A stretch of 64,000 nucleotides of DNA. Source: Darksidea phi. Taxonomy: Eukaryota; Ascomycota; Dothideomycetes; Pleosporales; Lentitheciaceae. Positions within the stretch are counted from its first letter, which is position 1; every line of letters starts with the position of its first letter. Positions 45,727 to 56,758 of the stretch are shown piece by piece. Below the pieces are notes generated by a model. That model saw only the letters and a program-made list of their open reading frames with translations. It made no database searches and was not told where the DNA came from. The DNA lies in the NCBI GenBank assembly GCA_030770425.1, contig JASJFT010000038.1:124001-188000 (forward strand). The letters are read 5' to 3'. Made by a program: the position numbers and the translations under genes.

Positions 45727-48085
45727 ATGGGCCGTCGCCCGAACCAGCTCATACTGGAATACTTCGAGCGCGGGCCGAAGCTCAAGGATGCTAGCAATCG
45801 CTACCAGCACACGTGCAAATCATGTGGAGAGAAGGTGCGTCTGCTTTGTTTTTGCGAAGAAGAGGCGTGAAAAGGTTCAGAGAGAGCGGCCGCTGATGGA
45901 TGCACAGTTTCCAAAAGGACGTATAGACAGTCTTACGAATCACCTCGTGAAGAAATGTTCAGCCCTTCCCCTCCGCGACCGGCAGCGCGCCCTGCTGCAG
46001 TTCCACGAGCTCCCCGACCTCCCTGACCTCTCTCTTCCGCCAGCCGGCCCGATTCAGATGCAAAATGGTCAGACGATGAATCTCCCCTTTGCGCCATCGA
46101 AGCCGGGACTGTCCGCACTTGAAACGCTCGCTGAGGTGTCACGACAACACCTCGATCTGTCCGGCAAACGCGTCCCAGCTCAGCAGCAGAAGTCGCCTCC
46201 GCCACAACCCCAATACAATGCAGGTGGTCTGGACGAGTTTCTCGTTGACGACAGGCCGGAGATCGATTCCAGTGCGTTGTCACAAAGCATGGACATGTCC
46301 AATGCGCCCGCGCTCCCGTCGATATACCAGTTCAATGGGCCGCTGCATCACTCGCCGACAGGCTCCCCCCACATGAGCAGTCTCCCCCTCACCTCCGCTG
46401 GTTCCATGGCACAAATGGTGCCATCATTGGTCATGGCAGCATCCGCCGCCAACGAACTAATGCCCTTGACCAACAGCCTCACCATGGAGCCGGAGCTCCA
46501 TATGCCAAATCCCGGGAGCATGTCCGACAAGTTCTTCCATGCCCAGACGCGACAGTGGGCTAACTCGATCGACCCGCTACTTCCTGATCACACAAATAGA
46601 GATTTACTGCCAAATGAAAATGATGTAAAGGCATCTTCGAATCCCCGCCCTATCGCTATGAATCCGAATGGCACGCAAACCCACTTTACGACAGACTTCA
46701 GCATGAACCAGAAGCCGCCCAAGCCCAAGGTACGAGGACGCTTCACAGACACCAGACGGAAAGAAGTCCAGGAAGTGCGGAAGCGAGGAGCTTGCATACG
46801 GTGTCGCATGCTGAAGAAGCCTTGCTCGGGAGACAACCCCTGCAACACCTGTAAGAATGTAGAGAGCGCGAGGTTGTGGAAGAAGCCCTGCATTCGGACA
46901 CGGATAGCCGAGGAGTTCGGTTTATACTCTGCAGGTCTGCATAGTATTTTAGCCTTCCACGCTATCAGCCAGGCAAAAGGCCAAATACGTTTGGATCAGA
47001 TACCCGGCAGGATCGAAGTCACTCATTTCCCGGACTCTGGCATATTCGCAACTTTCACACCTTTGAAGTGCCAGCCACAGAACCACGGCGCTGAGATTGA
47101 CCCTGCAATCCTCGCTGCTGTTTCTCCATCGCAGCTTGAGATCATTGACACTGAGGATGACATCAGCGGCAAGTTGGACCTGTACATTAAAAAGATCGCC
47201 CCGTCATTTTTCGAGTCCGAGGACTCCGCTTTCATGAAGACCACCATCAATACGGCCTTTGAAATGGGCTCGACAAACCAGGATGGGCTTCTCACCAAAG
47301 TGTTAGAGCTCTGGAACCTAACGCGCGCCTTAACCTCCCCGACCATCGACTGGCATGTTTTCTCAAATCCTTCATTAGCCCCAACGATGGCACCGTCGAC
47401 AATAGTCTCTTCTGATCTGGAGACCATTAACCGTACCCCCATCACGCCTGTCAATAATCAATCGTCTTACGATTTGATCAAGATGCAGCTTGTGGGTGCG
47501 ACCGAAAAGCGCGCAGCATGTCTAGCCCGCATCGTGATGAACGATCTTGAGCGTCGTTTGCTTCAACGCCAACAAGCGAGTCCCTTCGAGACATTCCTAG
47601 TCGCCGTTATTTTGCTCGCCTGCGTAGAGCGTATGTGCTGGCTCTTCCGTACGTGGGAGTCCAATAACAGCAACGCTAATCCGCAACCCATGGAAGGCGC
47701 TCCATCCCAACCTCAAACGGACGAAAAGATCGCACAAGCTCTTCAATCTGTACCACTTTCCGAAAATGTGTCAACACCCTCGCGCAATCCTAAATGGCCC
47801 TTGGACAGGCCTCCCGCCTCCTACACGCAGCAGGGCGAACGCTTCAGCGACATCTTGCTCATGCTCCTCAAGATGCGCAGTGTGCCTCCAAAGCCACAGC
47901 CGCGTAGCACGGATGGCGTGCTCGTCATTTGTGGTGATGACGTGGATGAAAAGATCAGCGAGTGGTACGAAGGTATTGGCGTAAGCAATGAACTGCTCGC
48001 TGAGCGCAGCAATGCGCGATATGTTGGTGAGGATCCGATGGAATGGGAACTGAAGTACGTTGGGAAAATCATCTCGGGAATTTAG
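45727..48085 (+). CDS. transcription factor, BED-like finger plus Zn2Cys6
   Basis: Probable nuclear regulator of 761 residues, exons 45727-45834 and 45908-48085 (73-nt intron, phase 0). The N-terminus has a BED-like finger, Cys30-x2-Cys33-x14-His48-x4-Cys53, with the intron between the two ligand pairs. About residues 90-320 are Pro/Ser/Gln-rich and disordered. A zinc cluster follows RRKEVQEVRKRGACIRCRML, with spacing C-x2-C-x6-C-x5-C-x2-C-x12-C; the last gap is longer than the usual 6-9. A helical region after it may be regulatory (FETFLVAVILLACVERMCWL). I do not recognise the target genes. The plus ORF beginning at 45788 reads through the intron and has a wrong N-terminus. Confidence 0.82.
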
Positions 48086-48483
48086 ATGAGTGGTCAGGTG
48101 CACAAGAGGGGCGATCTTATCCAGCACTTGAGGAGTTCGGTGGATGGGTGATTTTGGAGATGGAGTATGATACCAAAAAGTTCGGCGGAAATTTTGCTAT
48201 GGCTTCAGCAACCTATAGAGAGCAGTAGTCTTGGTCTTTAATCACGGGAAAGATTAGATGATACCTAGTCTAGAGTCAGGTGGGTGGAATATTCATTGAT
48301 GTTTCATCACGAATACGTCTTTCGAAATGACATACTGTATTACCACCTCGTCCATCTTTTTGGGCCGGCGTAGCAGTAGAAATTGACCATTCATGATGCC
48401 ATATCTTCTATGTTCTTACAGCCGTTTACCAACTAACTAGTGTACATTCTCTGATGATAATACTCCATGCTGCATTGCCATCT
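48086..48483. other. spacer, about 0.4 kb
   Basis: 3' flank of the transcription factor gene and of the aldo/keto reductase relic; nothing else seen. Confidence 0.5.
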
Positions 48484-49125
48484 TCAAAAATCTCTAAGAG
48501 CTCGTTGCTGAGAATCAACGTGTTGGATTGCCGAGTCGGCGAAGAAGTTCCAGCCGAAGCTGTCGCTCGAATCATTAAAGCGCAGTTTCTTGTCAATGCC
48601 ATCAATCTTCTGGACGCCCTCTGCGTCAAGCTTGAAATCACCTTCGAGATTCTAGCGTATATTAGAATATGATGTTGATATTTTCCCTTGTGAGACTGCG
48701 CTTACCTGCTTGATACGGTTCTCCGTCTTCGACTTCGGGATGACTGAATGGCCTTTCGCAATACCCCAAGCTAACGCGACTTGCCCCCCAGTCTTTCCGT
48801 ATTTCTTGCCAATCGGATGCTGATTGCCTTGGTCTTTCCGGACTTGAGACACTTCTCCAGAGCTTTGTAGGTGTCGACGTAGTCCGTGTCGCCGGTTTTG
48901 GTCTTGCCGTTGGAGTCCTTGGGGAACATTTCGTCGCTTCAGGCGAAGGGGGAGGGCCCGTGCATCAAGTACGGATCGACGTAGTCGGTTTGCAAGTCTT
49001 TGAGGGAGGCGTCAAGCACCTTTTCAACATCATCTGGGTAGTGGTTGTTGTTCCAAAGTTTGGTTGTGAGGAAGATTTGATCGCGGGGAATGCCGGATTT
49101 CTTGATGGCATTGCCAAGCTTCTGC
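48484..49125 (-). pseudogene. aldo/keto reductase, truncated and deleted
   Basis: Similarity to NADPH-dependent aldo/keto reductases (Gcy1-like) begins abruptly near 49125 with AIKKSGIPRDQIFLTTKLWN and continues through LKDLQTDYVDPYLMHGP. An in-frame TGA at 48939-48941 stands where the family has Trp. After KALEKCLKSGKTKAI the reading drops straight to KKYGKTGGQVALAWGIAKGH near 48815, so roughly 70-80 codons, including the region of the GVSNF motif and the substrate loop, are deleted. The C-terminal part keeps a normal GT..AG intron (48705-48652) and DKKLRFNDSSDSFGWNFF. The N-terminal catalytic half is missing. Retained intron shows it is not a processed copy. Confidence 0.8.
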
Positions 49126-49194
49126 AGTGAGAGTACTTTTTTTGATGTGTGCGGCTTAAGAGCCTTTTCGTAATCCGTGGATAACTTCAGCTCG

Positions 49195-50950
49195 CTACTA
49201 AGCTTAATAATAACTCTTCTTACTAACTATACTTGCCTCCTGGGCATAGGTCTACCTCCAGTATGAGGTCAAACTGCTAGAGCCCATCCAGGGCTTGATC
49301 GGATGAAAGTCGATAAGTAATCCATAATAACTAATCTATGATGATTCATTACAGCTTGATCACCTGGCAAGGACAATTATTAATTTTCAACTATTAACTT
49401 ATAGTAGCCCTCTTTCCCCCCTCCTCCCTTCCTCCCCTCCATAGCAACCCACCTCAAGGATACCTAGCTAAATAGGTAATAGTAATAACGAGTATATATT
49501 AATTTCCATTCTCTTCCTATAACGGGTAATACGCTATACCCGCGGTATATAGTCTGCCTACTACTAGTAACTATAAGCTCTTCTTCCTTTACTTTCCTCG
49601 GTATTCGGATCTAAGCTTCAATCTAATATTAATACTAACCTCCCCGGTCTACAATAATAGACGTACAAGTAGGATTTTGGGGCCGTCTCCTTAATCTTTC
49701 ACCATTCATCAATTTCAATACAGCTCCACTTTAAGAGTAGTACTATCCAATATACTACCCACCAGCTATGTAGATGTAATACTATTACTAGACATCTCAC
49801 ATCCTGCTTGCGCCATCGTCACGTCCAGCTTACATCATTACTTCTGCTGATGGAAATACCTAAGCCAGCCCACAATGCTCCCCGTCCGCGGCCTAACCCA
49901 CGGGACTGGCTACAAACAGCTGCACCAGCTGTCCACAGAGCACAAGTGTAGTCACTCTTCCGGCACACCTGCCGAGCTCCATATTTGCCACTGATGGCGT
50001 AAAAAAAGGACGACTAAAGGACCACAAATACCTCTGCCAGGGCCTTGATGAGGATGGTGTTCCGCTGGGGCTCCCTCTAGAATGTCTTGTTCCAGGATGC
50101 TTTTATACCTCATGTACAAGCGCATCCCGCCTAGGTGCAGCATTACCGGCGTTCTCACGAAATTGCTCTTAGGGACGGCTGTTCCCTTGGCGATCCGCGC
50201 ATCCGCTTCCAAGGATGTAACCTTCCGGACTGGCAAATACGCGGCCGCTGGGGGCTTTACTTCACCGAGCAGACTCCGTTCAACGTTTCAGAGGAGATTC
50301 ACAACTATTACGAGCTTGCAAAGAATCCACATGGATTCGCAGGCGTGTTCACCAGACCTTAAGCAAGTATCGTGCTGCCCTTTAAGTAAGTCCAATCAGC
50401 GCTCCATTACCTGATCTTCATGGTTGCGGTGAACCGGTAACTCACTCCTATATGGGAACTTCTTTTCATATACACCGCTCCGGACACGTCAGCGACATAT
50501 CATCTGTTCTGTTGTTACTGTAATTGCGTTTCCAGAGCACATCAATAGGCAGGTTCTGCCCGGCCTGCTTACAGATGTCGAACGACAGAACCCGCGAATC
50601 GTGGCGTTTAAAGGATCCGTTGGAGGATACAATGGCTTATTCGTATGAAAAGCACTGGCATACCTGGTAAGTATTTAATAATAGCTGATTTGATGGTAAG
50701 CTCGCGAAGGTCCTAGTAGTGAATGCAGGGTATATTAGGCATTTTGTTCGTTAACCAAAGCAGGAGTGTAACAGTAACAATTCGTAAGCTTCATCTAAAC
50801 GAACAGAATTACGAAAACCATCTCCAGTTTTCGTGCAGATGAGTTGCACAAATGTGAAGAGTGGATCATATCGCGAACGCCGGACTGCAAGTGCTTAATA
50901 CCTTTAAAATGCAAGACCCGAGTCTTTCCATATCGCCGTTCACAGAGCCT
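49195..50950. other. AT-rich, probably RIP-altered block
   Basis: Long TA-rich stretches (AATAGGTAATAGTAATAACG, TATATTAATTTCC) with few CpA/TpG dinucleotides. A GC-richer island at about 50080-50640 contains coding-like frames in pieces (plus-strand ORF 50135-50362 with TPFNVSEEIHNYYELAKNPH; further INRQVLPGLLTDVERQNPR near 50550) that may belong to one decayed gene of unknown family. Confidence 0.45.
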
Positions 50951-51830
50951 TCTGGAGCTACCTCCTTCCTCTTTCTAGTATTTTAGGCCTTTTAATAATA
51001 GGTTATTGCGACCTATTTACTATAAATCCGCTACAAAGGCCCCTAACTCTTCGCCTCTAGTCGCAATGCTTCTCCTAAATACATATTCCGTTGCCTTATG
51101 TAGGATATATTACCACTGTAGAGTATTAGCCTAGGTCTAATAATAAGGACCTCCTAAATATTACGATGCGTTTCTATAAACTTAATCTTCTTCGTTTAAA
51201 GCACGCCTTTTATCCTTAGTTAATCCTAGAAAATACAGCCTACGGGACTAATTAGGCTCTACAAACGCGCCTAAGAGGAGAATAAATCTAAACTTACCTC
51301 TCCTCTATTCCCATTTCTACAAGGATGCAAGTAGTCTCTTCGTAATTTTTTCCTAGAAAGCTAGAGGATACTTTACGTTAATGTCCTCGTTTAAGTCGTA
51401 TGTGCCTATTAACTAGATTATTGCGTGGGCGTCCTAGATCTTCTCCTAGGTTTCGTCCTATACGTTTTCTAATTTGCTAAAGTCTTGCAAGATGATGTTT
51501 TTTATGTTTCTTATTAGGGATGCTATTATCAGGGAGTAGTCTTCTCGTTAACGCGATAACTTAGGTGAAGTCGTTACGGCGTAGGACGTATCGCAGGATT
51601 ATGCCGCTAATGGTGCTGGTTGTTTTACTATGAGGATCTTCATTCTAATATTTTAATGAGGATGAACTTGTTTAGCCAACGCAGAAGAGATTGTAAGAAC
51701 GTAAAGTAGGATTTTAAGGTTAAATTAGTTTAGGATATGGGTTTTGAGGATTGCACATGCTTTGGCCATCTAGGATTTTTCTTTTTCAAGATAATCTAGT
51801 CTTATAAATGATAACACTAACTTTGCCAGA
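50951..51830 (-). mobile_element. RIP-degraded relic, possibly transposon
   Basis: Very TA-rich and CA-poor while CG is kept, the expected result of CpA-to-TpA change by RIP, which acts on duplicated DNA. One minus-strand frame from ATG at about 51650 to about 50980 gives protein-like text interrupted many times, and only by TAA or TAG, as CAA, CAG or TGG would become. Other frames also hold many stops, so the frame is not proven. No reverse transcriptase, integrase or transposase motif could be recognised and no terminal repeats were found. Confidence 0.4.
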
Positions 51831-52157
51831 CGAAAAATCGCAATGCTGAGCCGGGGTAAAGTTCGAATGCCAGATTCAGGCGTAGTCGCACCGAAACGTA
51901 AGCACTGGTGGCATTACCAGAAAAACTCCTGGACGAAATCCTTCGAACCTTGTTCAAACCGGCCAGAGTAGCGAATCAGAATCACCGTTTAACGTTGTTT
52001 GAAAAACAGATTGTACAACAGACGGTAAAATAAGCTTCAACAATGGGTTGAAGCGCTCGTCGCTCCAGGGCTCTTCAACAGTGGTAGGTACCAATAGCTG
52101 GTAGGTGACTAAGGTACCGGGCGTTATTGATGGAACAGACGAACTTGTTGGATGCCT

Positions 52158-52192
52158 GACGAACGGACGAACGAACGAACGCACGCACGCCA
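52158..52192 (+). repeat. tetranucleotide microsatellite
   Basis: Imperfect run of CGAA/CGGA units followed by CGCA units (GACGAACGGACGAACGAACG...). It borders an AT-rich block at 52200-52330 (TATATTATATATATACTATA) which also looks RIP-altered. Confidence 0.8.
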
Positions 52193-52479
52193 CCAACACA
52201 CCCGATTAAGAGTCTATATTATATATATACTATAGTAACTAGAATAGAGATATCTATAATAGGATTACCTCTTATAAGTTGACCTATTAATATAATAATA
52301 GTCATATTTAAAAGACCATAGTACCCTTTCACTCTTTGCCCTTCTCAACATCATCCTTCTTGCCTTCATCCTCAAGCCCAAACTCGATAACGTTTTCCTT
52401 TCTTAACTTAACATGCTTCTCTATAAAAACGCACAAAAACTCCAAACAAGCCACGGCGGCAACAACCTGCCACACTACC

Positions 52480-54040
52480 CTAAGCGTTCACATGTGCATT
52501 CACAACCTGCGACTTAGTTCCCGGCTCAAAAAGTTTAATAACATCGCCGCTCGCGTACGAATACGCCGCGCCTTCTTTGAGAAGCTGGCGGATAGTCGGG
52601 TCTTCAATGGACAAGATGTTCTTCTTCCGATTATTGAAGATTATGGATGCCATAGTGACACCCCACGAGGCCGAAAGAGCGGGGGAACGAGTACGTGCCG
52701 GTAGCGACTGCGATGTCGGACGGGGGAAGCGGTGCGAGAGTCGAGGGCATTGTTACTGTGAAAATGATGCCTACGCCTCCTGAAGCGATGATTTGGTAAC
52801 CAATCCGGGCCGCGCTGCTGGGTGCTTCATTGAGCATAGACAGAAGCCCTAACCCGATGGCGCAGAGTATGGAGCCGAAGAAGTGGAGGCGAACGTACTG
52901 GCCTGTTTTCGACATGAAGGCTCCCGTCAAGCCACCGAAAGGGATGATAGCCAGTGCGAATGGTAGGAAGTAAACATCACAGGTGAGATGTGAAGTAAAT
53001 TTGACGGTCTGGAAATATACTGGGAGGAAATACGATATCGCCTGCAAGATAATGGCACCGAGGAAGATGATTACGAACCCCGCGGCAGCAGTGCGATGTT
53101 TGAATAACCTCGGCGGCGTGCTAGATTCCTTGCAGATGCTGCTAGCTTGGTGAAAGTGGAATGCTCTCCATCCAAGCACGCCTAGTACAATAGGCAGGAT
53201 AATTCTCTACGAAGACCAAGGATGCTGCGCTCCGCCCATGGTCAGCCTAGAAAGATGGATACCACGGGCGGCACGAAGATGGCATTGCCAAGGAGGTCGA
53301 CGCGGGCGAGGGCATGTTTCCGAGTCGGACTGCGCGTGTATCTGACGTTGAGAAGTGCTAGGATTGCAACGAAACCGACACCAGGCACAGGCAGGTTGAT
53401 GTAGACGATCCAGCGCCATTGGACTTGGGTAAGCGTGCCGCCGATGATTGGACCGACTATCGTGCCGATTGCCGCGGTCGAAATGACGGCGCTGAGATAG
53501 ATGCCGCGATGTCGTGGGGGTATGATATCACAAATGATAATATTAGACAAGACATACAAGCTCGCTATACCAAGGCCTTGGACCGTTCGGGCGGTGATGA
53601 GCATGCTGGGCTCTGCGCACTTCCCGCTAGGCCACTACCCAGCCCGAAGAACGAGATGGCTCCGAGGATAGGGTTCTTGCGGCCGAAGATGTTGGCGACT
53701 TGACCGTAGAGTGGTTGCGGAGCAGTGGACGCGAATACGTATGAGTTTGCGATCCAGGCGTATAGCTCTTCGCCGCCGATGTCCCGGGTGATGGTGGGAA
53801 GGGAGGTGGTTACGATGGTGGCGTCGACGGCAGATATGAAGGCTAAGAGACAGAGAACGATGAAGAGGCAACATACGCGCCATGAGTATCGAAAGTTTTG
53901 GGGGGTTGGATGTGGACTGTGCCTTCATCCTTGGGGTTTGGGGCACCTTGAATGGGAGCGAGAACGGGCTCTCTGATCTTAGTCGCATGGGACTGACGAG
54001 GCGACACCTCCGGTGGTGTGGCGAACGGTTTTAGGCATGA
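52480..54040 (-). pseudogene. MFS drug transporter (DHA2-type), broken
   Basis: Pieces of a 14-TM multidrug-type major facilitator are visible in several frames: FISAVDATIVTTSLPTITRD and GQVANIFGRKNPILGAISFF (motif A region), TARTVQGLGIASLYVLSNI, AAIGTIVGPIIGGTL (motif C), FLGAIILQAISYFLPVYFQT, and a C-terminal piece ending at TAG 52480-52482. Lesions: frameshifts near 53897-53906 (C and A runs), 53600-53612, 53243-53252 and 52660-52668, and an in-frame TAG at 53207-53209 where Trp is expected. The start codon region is also out of frame. In working form such proteins export drugs or secondary metabolites. Non-functional as read. Confidence 0.82.
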
Positions 54041-54449
54041 TCGGTTGTTGTTGCAGCCTTTCTAACGGAGATAGACCTAGGGTGTTAAGGTGGAAAGAAT
54101 TGGGGTGGATGAGGTAGAGACGAGTAGTATCTGAAATGCTCTCCAGAGCGTCGGAATCCGTAGTTGATTAATTGCTGGGGTCCTATTCTTTCCTATCCAC
54201 TCAGTACCAGCACGGCGGACATCTCTTACAGCAATTCCAATGAGCGTGGTACAGAGTGTGCCCTCGTCACGGTTGCTATAGTCTTTCTAACATGCGCTAC
54301 GAGAGGTGGTTGGCGGTCACGAAGGTCAAAAAGGCAAACTTTTGCTACTGCTGCCGCAGAGCCAGAATTTTGGAATTGCGTCTCCGTTGCCGCTTATATT
54401 TAACCAAATCCGTCGACCGTTCCGTCGCAGTCTGCCCACCCTTGACCAA
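54041..54449. other. spacer, 0.4 kb
   Basis: Former promoter side of the MFS relic and 3' flank of the DUF4267 gene; nothing else supported. Confidence 0.45.
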
Positions 54450-54839
54450 TCAAGCGCCTGCAGTCATACCGAACCAGCCCCAGGCAGCTATTGCAGCGCC
54501 CGAAGTAGTACGGAAGATGGCCTTGTTCGGTACGCCCTCTTTCCAGCATACATAGCCATCCACGGCACCGACATAGGCCCCCATGATGACCATGACGGTG
54601 TCGACGTCTGTGAGTTTGTCCGCGAAATAGAATGCGAACATGCAGGCGCCGAGAGCGGTGATGCGCGCGGAGCTTAGAATCATGACTGACTGGGCCTCCT
54701 TGGAGACGGCGATGCGCTTGGGCAGGCCGAACTCTTCTATGGCGTATTCGGCGTTGAAGAAAGGCATCAGGCCGCCGAAGGTTGTTGCGGTCGCCACGAA
54801 GAGCGTGGGAATGTGGGCCCAGGCGAAGTTTGCGAACAT
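54450..54839 (-). CDS. DUF4267 small membrane protein
   Basis: Single-exon protein of 129 residues with about four hydrophobic segments: TLFVATATTFGGLMPFF, SARITALGACMFAFYFA, TVMVIMGAYVGAVDGYVCW and SGAAIAAWGWFGMTAG. Conserved blocks such as EFGLPKRIAVSKEAQSVM match fungal DUF4267 proteins, which are of unknown function and often sit near accessory or secondary-metabolism genes. ATG 54839 is the first true Met; an upstream exon is possible but not needed. Intact, unlike the MFS relic beside it. Confidence 0.75.
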   Translation of the reverse strand: MFANFAWAHIPTLFVATATTFGGLMPFFNAEYAIEEFGLPKRIAVSKEAQSVMILSSARITALGACMFAFYFADKLTDVDTVMVIMGAYVGAVDGYVCWKEGVPNKAIFRTTSGAAIAAWGWFGMTAGA

Positions 54840-55097
54840 ATTGAGCGTGATTGTTTCGCTGGGCAAGTGGCTCGCAGGTGTCTGCCCAATCAGTAGATAG
54901 CTCTCGGCGAGGACCTACAGTTTGCGAATAAGGCGATAGAATCACGAAAAATACAGCCAGCCTAGGAGCCAACGTGACGTTGCGCCGGGCATTGGCCCAA
55001 GCTCCTGGGAGAGGGGCTAATATCATATTATACCCCTATTAAGCACTGGAGTACCTCCGTTTGTACGGCATATAAAACCCACCACCGGTCGCCCAGA
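54840..55097. promoter_or_regulatory. shared DUF4267/Nudix promoter region
   Basis: 258 bp between divergent starts. TATAAAA at 55071-55077 is only about 20 bp from the Nudix ATG, too close for a normal TATA box unless the leader is extremely short. Confidence 0.35.
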
Positions 55098-55898
55098 ATG
55101 ACGAAGGGTCGGCAAAGCGTTGCATCACGCCAGCTAGAATCTGAGCGCTTCGTGGAAAGCTGCGGAGCAATCCTCTTCGACCTCTCCAATCCGCGCAGCA
55201 AAAAAGTCTGCCTTGTATGCAGTACATACAACGGCGAGTGGTGTCTTGCCAAAGGTCGCAAAAACTTCAATGAGGCACGAAAAGATGCAGCAATACGGGA
55301 AGTCATGGAAGAGACGGGGTTCCGCTGCAAACTGTTTCCTGTTACGATGCCGACCCACGCAACCCCGCCAGACGCCGACGCAGACCTCCCGGACCGGACG
55401 CGCGTGTACGATGATTTGACGGAGCCGTTTTGGTGCACGATTCGGGAGATGCAGCACCCGAAGAGGACGAAGATTATCTGGTGGTATGTTGCGGTTTTGG
55501 ATGAGGATGAAAGAGCGGAGAAGTTGCCCGGAGAGGAGAAGTTCAAGCCTGAGTTTCTGGACTGCAAGAACGCACTTGAGATTCTCACGTATCAAACTGA
55601 TCGCGACATCCTGGCCAAAGCTATCATTTTGGTGAACGATACGCTCTTCGGGACGCAGGCACCGGGTAATGCTTTGGAAGACGCGCACCAAGAGAGCACA
55701 GCTAGATACACCATCCCCCGTAAGCGTAAACGGGAAAACAGGGCGCCTCAAGTCATGACGAATGAGGGGGAGATGGGCAAAAAGCCAAAGAAACGAAGCA
55801 AGAAGCAGAAGAAGGCACGAGCACAGGCCGAACTCGCACAGGCCGAACTCGCACAGAAGCAAGCTTCAAATGCGGCGATGGTGGAGGAAGACGCATGA
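55098..55898 (+). CDS. Nudix hydrolase, diphosphoinositol-phosphatase-like
   Basis: Single exon, 266 residues. Nudix box at residues 53-75 fits GX5EX7REUXEEXGU fully (ending REVMEETGF), so the metal-binding Glu residues are all present. It is preceded by ESCGAILFDLS and EWCLAKGRKNF, resembling diphosphoinositol polyphosphate phosphohydrolases (Ddp1/Aps1 type); diadenosine polyphosphates or capped RNA are alternative substrates. After the domain a Lys-rich tail (GKKPKKRSKKQKKARAQ) looks like a nuclear or nucleolar signal, followed by a short tandem AQAEL repeat from a 15-bp duplication (about 55824-55853). Its stop is 42 bp from the GST stop on the other strand. Confidence 0.87.
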   Translation: MTKGRQSVASRQLESERFVESCGAILFDLSNPRSKKVCLVCSTYNGEWCLAKGRKNFNEARKDAAIREVMEETGFRCKLFPVTMPTHATPPDADADLPDRTRVYDDLTEPFWCTIREMQHPKRTKIIWWYVAVLDEDERAEKLPGEEKFKPEFLDCKNALEILTYQTDRDILAKAIILVNDTLFGTQAPGNALEDAHQESTARYTIPRKRKRENRAPQVMTNEGEMGKKPKKRSKKQKKARAQAELAQAELAQKQASNAAMVEEDA

Positions 55899-55940
55899 GC
55901 AGACGAGGAGCGTGAGTACTGAGCTATTTTCTCTTCGCCT

Positions 55941-56758
55941 CTACAACCACTGTTTCGATGCCTCATATACCTTTCCGAATGAAGCATCGTGGCTCACAAA
56001 CCGCTCGAATAACTGCTCATCAATCCGTTTGAGGAAAGCCAAAAAGGACACGAAGATAAAATCGGCATATGAAACTATTCAACCCTCAGCACTAGCGTTC
56101 TAACATCCACTCAATACTAATGTTTTAGAGCACTTACCAGTATTGCCCAAGAAAAAGGGCCCTCCATTCTTCTTCAGTAAATCAGCCAATTCCATTATTG
56201 GTTCTTTCGCCTTCTCCCAACACTCTTCATTCGCCTGCTCCCGCTCGACCAACGCCAACGGCATGCCGAAATGCTCCTCCCGCGTAAGCTCAAAGTACTC
56301 CGCTGACACCTTATTTAGCAGCACCCTTGGAATCTTCGGGATTATATGCGGTCTTAGCGGTACAAATATATTGGCGAGCCGGAAGTTGGCGACAATCGGA
56401 TTGTCGAGATGAAGCGAAGGTGAAGGGTAGCGTTTCTCAAGCTCGTGGGCTATCTTCAACGAATCCATGGAAAATGTACCGTCTTCGTACCTGATCGCCG
56501 GGCTCGTGTAGTCAGTGGAGTAGCCAGGGTCATTTGGGTCGTTGGGCGCCAGGCCGAGGGCTTTCAGTGTGGGGACGAGGTCCGGATACTCCACCCATTC
56601 GGTCTTGTACTCGATACCCTTGTAGTTCAATACCATGCGAGCTAAACCTATCAACATGATTCTTCGATATCTAGACAATGCATACTTTTCCATGGGTTAA
56701 GAGACCAGGTACTGGTCGGCGGTTTGCTGGGGATATCGTATAGGGTGACTTTCGCCAT
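55941..56758 (-). CDS. glutathione S-transferase family protein
   Basis: Model of 236 residues, exons 56758-56686, 56641-56138 and 56074-55941; introns of 44 and 63 nt, phases agree. Thioredoxin-like N-terminal domain: MAKVTLYDIPSKP, then PWKTRMVLNYKGIEYKTEWV across intron 1, and the substrate segment SPAIRYEDGTFSMDSLKIAH with the conserved Ser of the glutathione site. Helical C-terminal domain ends FLGNTVSYADFIFVSFLAFL after intron 2, with the family's N-capping Ser/Asp. Cytosolic detoxification is likely; the class resembles fungal Ure2/GTE-type GSTs, which is a guess. A TATA box lies upstream. The simple ORF lacks both terminal exons. Confidence 0.88.

Noticed and set aside
52158..52330. 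Microsatellite and AT block as telomere or centromere-like sequence
   Set aside because: No TTAGGG repeats and far too short; treated as simple repeat and RIP-altered DNA.
54400..55026. 208-codon minus-strand ORF
   Set aside because: Overlaps the DUF4267 gene in another frame; Arg/His-rich product typical of a frame shadow.
55071..55077. TATAAAA just before the Nudix start
   Set aside because: Only about 20 bp from the ATG, so not called as a TATA box.
55134..55862. 242-codon minus-strand ORF under the Nudix gene
   Set aside because: Antisense of a clear Nudix enzyme; the Cys/Leu-rich product has no recognisable family.
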